Shown one piece after another: positions 6,679-12,211 of a stretch of 14,302 nt of DNA. The stretch comes from a candidate division LCP-89 bacterium. GTDB taxonomy: Bacteria; Electryoneota; B3-LCP. Every line of letters begins with the position of its first letter. The stretch's first letter is position 1. The stretch lies in the NCBI GenBank assembly GCA_025774735.1, contig JALGZU010000027.1:1-14302 (forward strand), given 5' to 3'. The position numbers and the translations under genes were made by a program. The notes under the pieces were generated by a model. The model made no database searches. It saw only the letters and a program-made list of their open reading frames with translations, and was not told the origin of the DNA.

Positions 6679-7632
6679 TCATGCCTTCCATTTGAAGGTC
6701 ATATTTCCACCGATCTCCTTGAATCCACACTGGCGGTAGAGATTCACTGCAGCCTGGTTGTGCACATCGACGATCAGGTGCATGGTCTTGTGCCCCCCCT
6801 GGGCAGCTCTCTGCATGCATTCGACCAGCAAAAGTTTGCTCAACCCACGCCTGCGGTATTCCGGATGAACTGCCAGGGACATCAGTTCGCTGAAACCCCC
6901 TTCCGAAAAGAGCAGGCAGTACCCGATGATGCGATCATCCCGGGTGAGAACCAGCGACGCGGGGTGTCGTCTTGTGTTTGGGCTGAATATGCGCTCAAAA
7001 TCCCCGCGCCGTTCTCCGTCATCCATTTGGTAGAAGTAGCCAACCTCGCTGTTCATGTATGCCAGATAATGGCATTGATAGAGCTCATCTTCATCGGCGA
7101 CCCGGATTTGATCGAGTTCAATATCTGGGGGTGGGCTCATCCGAGGTATTTCGGCAGGCAGGGGGCAGTTCATCTGCTGGACTTGTTGGATCACCTCAAA
7201 GCCAAGCTCTCCATACCGGTGGCGATATCCATCGTAGGATTCTTGCTGCGCGGTCGGATCCCAGGGAATGTCGATGTAGACGGCATTGAACCCGCTTTGC
7301 AGGACCCACTTTTTTGCTCCCTGGACCAGTTCTGCCCCCACTGTTTCCTTATCATAGTTGGGTGACACAATTGGATGGCTACCTAATAGTGAGCCTGGGT
7401 TAATTTCGATCAAATCGCTGTTATCCAGTCTATAGAGCAGTATGCATCCGATTATCTCACCCCCTGAATGAGCGAGGACATAACCGGAGGGCGTCCATTC
7501 ATTGAACAATCTTTTATTGAACTCATCGGGTGTTATGCCTCGATTATCCAGTTCGGTTTGCTTCACCCGATAGATGAATGGCCCGATTTCGTCCGTATCG
7601 AAGTCTGACGGATCGTAAATTTTAATATTCAT
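6679..7632 (-). CDS. Tandem GNAT-family N-acetyltransferase, coupled to the fusion UvrA gene
   Basis: A 317-residue protein with two GNAT-fold halves. The C-terminal half (about 171-317) is the likely active one: motif A reads LMSLAVHPEYRRRGLSKLLL, with the acetyl-CoA pyrophosphate loop at R260-S265, and motif B reads NQAAVNLYRQCGFKEIG (292-308). The N-terminal half (about 1-155) is degenerate: GGEIIGCILLYR is recognisable, but its motif A region (HPIVSPNYDKETVGAELV) lacks the Arg-Gly signature. Tandem GNATs of this shape include mycothiol synthase and some antibiotic acetyltransferases, but I see no feature that fixes the substrate. Its ATG (7632-7630) overlaps the stop of the upstream fusion gene as ATGA, so the two proteins are made from one message and translationally coupled. 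The gene converges on the kinase gene with 49 bp between stops and no clear terminator. Confidence 0.88.
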   Translation of the reverse strand: MNIKIYDPSDFDTDEIGPFIYRVKQTELDNRGITPDEFNKRLFNEWTPSGYVLAHSGGEIIGCILLYRLDNSDLIEINPGSLLGSHPIVSPNYDKETVGAELVQGAKKWVLQSGFNAVYIDIPWDPTAQQESYDGYRHRYGELGFEVIQQVQQMNCPLPAEIPRMSPPPDIELDQIRVADEDELYQCHYLAYMNSEVGYFYQMDDGERRGDFERIFSPNTRRHPASLVLTRDDRIIGYCLLFSEGGFSELMSLAVHPEYRRRGLSKLLLVECMQRAAQGGHKTMHLIVDVHNQAAVNLYRQCGFKEIGGNMTFKWKA

Positions 7633-10600
7633 TTTATAATTTCCCTTTGATAAGTTTTACGATAATTGGCATCCTGCGCCAACACCTGCTGCAAGAACCT
7701 GCCTGTATAACTCGTCTCTGACGCGGCGACCTCACCCGGGGTGCCCTCGGCGACAACGTAACCACCCTCATCGCCACCCTCCGGTCCCAGGTCGATGACC
7801 CAGTCGGCGGTCTTGACCACGTCCAGGTTGTGCTCGATGACGACCACGGTGTTGCCCGCATCCACCAGCTGGTGTAGAATGTCAAGCAGCTGGTGGATGT
7901 CAGCGAAGTGCAGGCCGGTGGTAGGTTCATCTAAGATGTAGAGCACATCCCCTGATCCGTTACGGCTGAGCTCCCTGGCCAGCTTGATGCGCTGCGCCTC
8001 CCCTCCGCTTAATGTTGTAGCGCTCTGACCCAGTTTGAGGTACCCTAAGCCCACGTCCAGCAACGTGCCCAGCATTGAGCTGATCTTGGGGTGATCAATG
8101 AAGAAGTCAAAGGCTTGGCCTACATCCATATCAAGCACATCGGCGATGTTTGCCCCCTGGTAGCGCACTTCCAGCACCTGGGGGATGAATCGTTGACCTT
8201 CACACTCCGGGCATCTAACCCATACGTCCGCCATGAAGTGCATTTTCACTTTATTGGCTCCGTAACCCTGGCAAGCCTCGCAACGCCCACCCTTGGAGTT
8301 GAAGCTGAAATGCCCATCTGTGTAACTCATTGACCGGGCGTCCTGGGTGGCAGCGAACACCTTGCGCACTTCGTTCAACACGCCCACATAGGTGCCGGGG
8401 TTAGAGCGTGGGTTTCGCCCGATCGGAGCCTGGGTGATGTGGACAACGCGCCTGAGTCCTTCTGTACCATCAAGTGCGTCATATGGACCAGGCACATCCT
8501 GGGCGTTCTGTAGTGTCCGAGCCAGCGCAGGGGATAAAGTTTGGGTGATGAGACTGCTCTTCCCGGAACCGCTGACCCCGGTGATGCAGATGAAAGTCCC
8601 CAATGGAAAGTCCACATCGATGGATTTGAGATTGTGGAGACGAGCGCTGCGCAAGGTGAGCCATCCTTTAGGAGAGCGGAGCCCCCGCCCGTTACCCGAG
8701 ATGACGCTTAGTTCACCAGCCAGGTATCTCCCGGTCAGGGAGTCAGGATTGGCGATCACTTCCTCAGGATTCCCTGCAGCGACCAATTCTCCACCTAAAG
8801 CACCCGCACCAGGACCCATATCGATCAACCAATCTGCCCTGCGCATGGTGTTGGCGTCGTGCTCGACAACCAGCACGGTGTTTCCCGCATCGCGTAGATG
8901 ACTGAGCAGGTTCAGCAAAGCCTGGATGTCACGGCTGTGCAAGCCAATCGAAGGTTCATCGAGCACGTACAGTACGCCCATCAATTCATTTCCGATCTGG
9001 CTGGCCAGGCGGATTCGTTGGGCTTCGCCACCGCTGAGGGTGGGCCCCGGGCGATCCAGGGAGAGGTAGTGCAGGCCGACATCGCAGATGAACTGCAAGC
9101 GTTCCTCGATCTCGGCTAGCAGCTCATCGCCAATCTCCCGCTGTCGTTTGTTCAGGTTGACCTTCAAGCTGCGGATCCAATTGAGCAAATCCCCGATACT
9201 TTTACCTCTCATCTCAGGGAAGCGTGATCCATTCAATGTGACAAAGCGGGCTGGTTTGTTCAGGCGCTCACCGTTACAGGCCGGGCAGGGCCCCTGGCTC
9301 ATGAACTGCATATATCTCCGGCGCTGTGTTTCGGACCTGGTTTGACGGTAGAGGCGGTTGATGTGATGGACAGCACCTTCAATCTCCCGAGTCCTGCTGA
9401 TGTTGAACGAACCGGTCTCACTTTCAGCACCGAACTCGATGTGGATCTTCTTCCCCTCAGTGCCAAAGATCAATGTCCTGCGGAATGTCTCTGGGAGTTC
9501 ATTCCAGGGTTTCTCGAGATCAGCACCGTAGTAATCGGCAATGGCTTGAATGTAGTTGATCCAGTATGTGCTGGTGCTCTTGCGCAGGTTGCTGTACATA
9601 TGGAATTCAGAAGCATCATCCAGCAAGGAGCGGTGAGGCTTGGTGATGATTCGGTCTGGATCGACTTGCAGTTTGAGCCCCAAACCATTGCACTCCAGGC
9701 ACATGCCAAAGATGGTGTTGTGATTGAGCAGGCGAGGTTCAAGCTTGGGCAGGCTGAGATTGCAAGCCGGGCAGAGGTTCTCCGCGCTCAAGTGCAGTTC
9801 CTCTTCTCCTGTGATAATGAAGAGGATGCCTTTACCGAGTTCTAGGGCAGTGTCGACGGCTGTTAACACCCGTTTGTGAAAGTCCCGGTGATCCTCAGTG
9901 GGAGATGCCTCGGGTAAGGTGAGGTCCGCGACCAATAGATCGATGGTGCGACCAACATCTTCTGGGATTCTTTCAGAGTCTTTGATGTCCATCATCTGGC
10001 CATCGAATCGGAGGTTGTCAAAGCCGCCTGCACGAGCCCGTTCCAGCACCTCGGTAGTGCTCAATCTGCCGAAGCGGTTCAGCGGGGTCAAAACCTGGAA
10101 GCTCGAGCCAGGTGGCAGCTTGACCAGATATCGGGTGATCTGGTGGGCTGATTGTTGTTCAACAGCGCGGCCACACTGCGGGCAGTGCATACGCCCTACG
10201 CGGGCGAACAATACCCGCAGGTAGTTGATCACCTCGGTGATGGAGCCGACGCTCGAGCGCGAGTTGGGGGTGATGGTGCGTTGTTCGATGGCCACCGCCG
10301 GGTTCAGCCCGGTGACCTTGTCCACCTGTGGCTTTTCCATCTGTTTCATGAACTGGCGGGCGAAGGATGAGAGGCTCTCCATGTAGCGCCGCTGACCTTC
10401 GGCGTAGATGGTATCAAACGCCAGGGATGACTTACCGCTTCCGCTGACACCAGTGATAACCACCAGCTTGTTACGCGGGATGCACACATCGATGTTCTTG
10501 AGGTTGTTCTGGCGGGCTCCCTGGATGACGATGCCATCGAAGTCATCCAAGTTGACGTCCCTAGGGGGCTCTGGTGCTGTCAGGTCTTCAGGGAGAAGAG

Positions 10601-11597
10601 CTTTCTCGAGAAATCCCTCACTATCGGGATTTCCTGTCATGGCGATCAGACGGGTCATATCGGACTCGTACAGGTCATCGGCAGTCTGGGTTTGCCCATC
10701 TCCGAGGATGCCAATCAGGTGCAGGCGCGAGCGGATCACTCTTGTACGCGGTAGCTCCTCGAACAGCGTGCGCATCTCTTCGAAAGTCTCATCAGGGTTG
10801 AGAGTCACCTCAGCGATACGATCCAGCAAGGCTCTATCGCTGGTGGTCATCGCACTTTCGGGTTTGGCGTGCAGGTCATCCCAATAGTCGAATAAACCCA
10901 TCTCGAGGTTGTTGAGCGCCTGGAAGTCGTGTAGCAGGTTGCCGCGCAGCATCGGCCATCCCCGCCAGTGAGCGTTATGGCGAAACAGCTTGATGTCCAT
11001 ATCCCCAGCCCGGCAGACCAGCCAGGAGTGGGGTGCCAGGTAGAACTCATCATTGGCGCGCAGGTCGCTGAAGTCGATGCCGCGTCTGAAACCTGTCTTA
11101 AGCCTGTCTTCCAGCCCTTCCAGGTCGTCGCCGCCAAATTCTCCATCTATCAGCCGCCATCTGGAGCCTCTTTCGTCCCAATAATCGGTGATCCAATGGT
11201 CGCCCCGGTAGAGGGGATCCCAGTCGAGATAACAGCCAAAGCCGGCCCGGGTACGGGCGGGAATCCCCTTGTGGCGCAGAATCGAGGTCAAGAAGACCGC
11301 GAAGTCACGGCAGTATCCAATTTGCTTTTCTTTGATGGACCTTGGAACGGTCAGGGAAGAAGGATCGAGCTCGATGATGCGCGCCAGCCGTTGATCCATC
11401 GTGCGCATGAATTTCTCCCTGCGCTGGATGCCTGTCGGCTGGTACTGGTCCTCAGCGTCATCGTGGTGCATGAGTACGTTGTGGATGATCTGAAAGAGTT
11501 GGTCCATATCATCTGGCAGTTCATCGTATAGATAGGCGTATGAACCTGGATTGGTCATCGGGCTTTGAGTTGTGTAGAAGTTAAGGTTGTCAGTCAT
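7629..11597 (-). CDS. uvrA: Transglutaminase-like domain fused to full-length UvrA
   Basis: A 1322-residue fusion. Residues about 6-290 are a transglutaminase/cysteine-protease-like domain with a plausible triad: Cys96 (IGYCRDFAVFLTSILRHKGI), His134 (GDHWITDYW) and Asp151 (RWRLIDGEF). Residues about 355-1305 are a complete UvrA, the DNA-damage sensor ATPase of excision repair. It has Walker A GVSGSGKSS at 383-391 and again at 1007-1015; LSGGEAQR at 854-861 and 1196-1203; Walker B VLDEPS and ILDEPT near 878 and 1221; and zinc Cys pairs at 609/612 with 633/636, 771/774, and 1106/1109 with 1129/1132, plus an extra C472/C475. The stretch at about 480-600 corresponds to the UvrB-binding domain, so this is not the shorter UvrA2 class. 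Typical UvrA is about 940 residues and starts directly at the GARxxNLKNI motif. ATG 11597 is supported by GGAGGA 9 bases upstream. The linker is about 291-354. The frame is continuous across the joint. Confidence 0.93.
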   Translation of the reverse strand: MTDNLNFYTTQSPMTNPGSYAYLYDELPDDMDQLFQIIHNVLMHHDDAEDQYQPTGIQRREKFMRTMDQRLARIIELDPSSLTVPRSIKEKQIGYCRDFAVFLTSILRHKGIPARTRAGFGCYLDWDPLYRGDHWITDYWDERGSRWRLIDGEFGGDDLEGLEDRLKTGFRRGIDFSDLRANDEFYLAPHSWLVCRAGDMDIKLFRHNAHWRGWPMLRGNLLHDFQALNNLEMGLFDYWDDLHAKPESAMTTSDRALLDRIAEVTLNPDETFEEMRTLFEELPRTRVIRSRLHLIGILGDGQTQTADDLYESDMTRLIAMTGNPDSEGFLEKALLPEDLTAPEPPRDVNLDDFDGIVIQGARQNNLKNIDVCIPRNKLVVITGVSGSGKSSLAFDTIYAEGQRRYMESLSSFARQFMKQMEKPQVDKVTGLNPAVAIEQRTITPNSRSSVGSITEVINYLRVLFARVGRMHCPQCGRAVEQQSAHQITRYLVKLPPGSSFQVLTPLNRFGRLSTTEVLERARAGGFDNLRFDGQMMDIKDSERIPEDVGRTIDLLVADLTLPEASPTEDHRDFHKRVLTAVDTALELGKGILFIITGEEELHLSAENLCPACNLSLPKLEPRLLNHNTIFGMCLECNGLGLKLQVDPDRIITKPHRSLLDDASEFHMYSNLRKSTSTYWINYIQAIADYYGADLEKPWNELPETFRRTLIFGTEGKKIHIEFGAESETGSFNISRTREIEGAVHHINRLYRQTRSETQRRRYMQFMSQGPCPACNGERLNKPARFVTLNGSRFPEMRGKSIGDLLNWIRSLKVNLNKRQREIGDELLAEIEERLQFICDVGLHYLSLDRPGPTLSGGEAQRIRLASQIGNELMGVLYVLDEPSIGLHSRDIQALLNLLSHLRDAGNTVLVVEHDANTMRRADWLIDMGPGAGALGGELVAAGNPEEVIANPDSLTGRYLAGELSVISGNGRGLRSPKGWLTLRSARLHNLKSIDVDFPLGTFICITGVSGSGKSSLITQTLSPALARTLQNAQDVPGPYDALDGTEGLRRVVHITQAPIGRNPRSNPGTYVGVLNEVRKVFAATQDARSMSYTDGHFSFNSKGGRCEACQGYGANKVKMHFMADVWVRCPECEGQRFIPQVLEVRYQGANIADVLDMDVGQAFDFFIDHPKISSMLGTLLDVGLGYLKLGQSATTLSGGEAQRIKLARELSRNGSGDVLYILDEPTTGLHFADIHQLLDILHQLVDAGNTVVVIEHNLDVVKTADWVIDLGPEGGDEGGYVVAEGTPGEVAASETSYTGRFLQQVLAQDANYRKTYQREIIK

Positions 11598-11606
11598 ACC
11601 AATTCA

Positions 11607-11664
11607 TCCTCCATCATTCTTTTCGATTGATTTATCTTATACAGGGGACAATATAAAGTTTCGA
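11607..11664 (-). promoter_or_regulatory. Candidate promoter and strong ribosome-binding site of the uvrA fusion gene
   Basis: On the minus strand a TATAAG -10-like hexamer (plus coordinates 11636-11641) is preceded, with a 17-base spacer, by TCGAAA (11659-11664), a weak 4-of-6 match to a -35. It would give a leader of roughly 30 bases. GGAGGA at 11607-11612 is a strong Shine-Dalgarno site 9 bases before the ATG and is the firmer part of this call. Confidence 0.4.
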
Positions 11665-11668
11665 TATC

Positions 11669-11833
11669 TCAGTTCATTGCATCACCCCCTTCCATGACGA
11701 CAAACTTCTGAATGTTCGTTTTAAAAGATTTTGCCCCGGATTTCCGTTTTTCAAATTCCGGGGCAATTGCTTTTTTGGGTATCTTCGCAACTGCGAAGAT
11801 GATGTGTTGTCGTTGTCGCCTACATAAGGGCAA
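11669..11833 (-). CDS. Candidate 54-residue basic small protein (uncertain)
   Basis: On the minus strand a TTG at 11833-11831 opens a 54-codon frame ending with TGA at 11671-11669. AGGAGA (11841-11846) lies 7 bases upstream, a good Shine-Dalgarno distance. The product would be basic in its middle (KIPKKAIAPEFEKRKSGAK) and end VVMEGGDAMN. Against it: the start is TTG, the frame is short, and it runs straight through both hairpins of this gap, which may instead be the functional elements. Near its end AAGGGGGTGATGC precedes an ATG that reads only Met-Asn-stop, which may be chance. I do not recognise the protein. Confidence 0.22.
   Translation of the reverse strand: MPLCRRQRQHIIFAVAKIPKKAIAPEFEKRKSGAKSFKTNIQKFVVMEGGDAMN
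11731..11776 (+). terminator. Hairpin followed by a T-run, plus-strand orientation
   Basis: TTGCCCCGG (11731-11739) pairs perfectly with CCGGGGCAA (11758-11766), and A-T pairs extend the stem inward with one bulge. After four bases comes TTTTTT at 11771-11776. This has the form of an intrinsic terminator read on the plus strand. No plus-strand gene lies upstream of it, so it may end an unannotated short RNA, or be a two-way block between the minus-strand secreted-protein gene and the uvrA unit. Confidence 0.5.
11781..11800. other. Perfect 8-bp stem with 4-base loop
   Basis: ATCTTCGC (11781-11788), loop AACT, GCGAAGAT (11793-11800). It lies only 4 bases beyond the T-run of the neighbouring hairpin. 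No T-run follows on the plus strand and none on the minus strand. It could be a dimeric protein operator or part of a structured leader RNA. Confidence 0.45.
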
Positions 11834-11976
11834 GGTTCACTCTCCTGATGTTCTTATGACGACGGACGGTAATTGTACCCTGTGATTGTGTGGGCGTCAA
11901 TGAGGCGTATGCATTCATCTAAAATCTCACCAAGAGGTTACATTCAGCCCAACTGTAAATTGTTAGCGAGGAAGCC

Positions 11977-12063
11977 ATGTCTGGTGAAGATGTAATGACA
12001 ATCGATGAGCGCAGGATTTACCTGCTACCTGAATACATTGTTAATGAAAGAACCTCCCGTTGA
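11977..12063 (+). pseudogene. Possible 5' remnant of an insertion-sequence transposase
   Basis: ATG 11977 with GAGG at 11968-11971 opens a 28-codon frame ending TGA 12061-12063: it reads MSGEDVMTIDERRIYLLPEY and a short tail. The segment MTIDERRxYL matches my recollection of the N-terminus of DDE-type integrase/transposase proteins common in Chloroflexota, which begin MT-[IL]-DER-x-x-YL and continue for several hundred residues. Here the likeness stops after about 16 residues, as if the element was deleted. No terminal repeats or target-site duplication could be identified. It could equally be a chance ORF. Confidence 0.3.
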
Positions 12064-12145
12064 ATTATCATATAGTTAAATAATCTCCTCATGGTAACGT
12101 TTATTTGATATGACCAAACTCTTCCGCCCACTCTCCCACTTAAAT

Positions 12146-12187
12146 ACAAAGACCTGACGAATCTTTAAAGATCTGTCAGGTCTCTGT
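12146..12187 (-). terminator. Long imperfect palindrome, likely terminator of the secreted-protein gene
   Basis: AGACCTGAC (12150-12158) pairs with GTCAGGTCT (12175-12183); between them is the perfect palindrome ATCTTTAAAGAT (12161-12172), and three more outer pairs (ACA 12146-12148 with TGT 12185-12187) extend the stem past one mismatch. It starts 25 bases beyond the stop codon of the minus-strand gene ending at 12212, and on that strand it is followed by a T-rich stretch (TCTTTGTATTT). The AGACCTGACAGG wording resembles dispersed repeats I recall in Anaerolineae genomes, so it may be a mobile palindrome used as a terminator. Confidence 0.5.
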
Positions 12188-12211
12188 AAACTGATTTTAT
12201 CTACTTGCCAA

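Larger units (their letters stand above)
11598..12211. other. 614-bp intergenic region between uvrA fusion and secreted-protein gene
   Basis: No long gene is supported here. It contains the promoter-proximal region of the fusion gene, two hairpins (11731-11776 and 11781-11800), a candidate 54-codon minus-strand ORF, a 28-codon plus-strand ORF resembling a transposase start, an AT-rich stretch around 12060-12115, and a long imperfect palindrome near 12146-12187 just beyond the stop of the next gene. The base composition is visibly more AT-rich than the genes on either side. Confidence 0.7.

Noticed and set aside
6760..7365. 201-codon plus-strand frame opposite the GNAT gene
   Set aside because: Its translation shows no family features and it is antisense to a recognisable GNAT with good coupling to the upstream gene.
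10440..10540. Possibility that the transglutaminase-UvrA joint hides a stop or frameshift, giving two genes
   Set aside because: The frame is continuous through the linker, and I saw no ribosome-binding site with a start codon directly before the UvrA part.
10968..11531. 187-codon plus-strand frame opposite the transglutaminase-like domain
   Set aside because: The minus-strand frame carries the conserved Cys, His and Asp contexts and a strong ribosome-binding site; the plus frame has neither.
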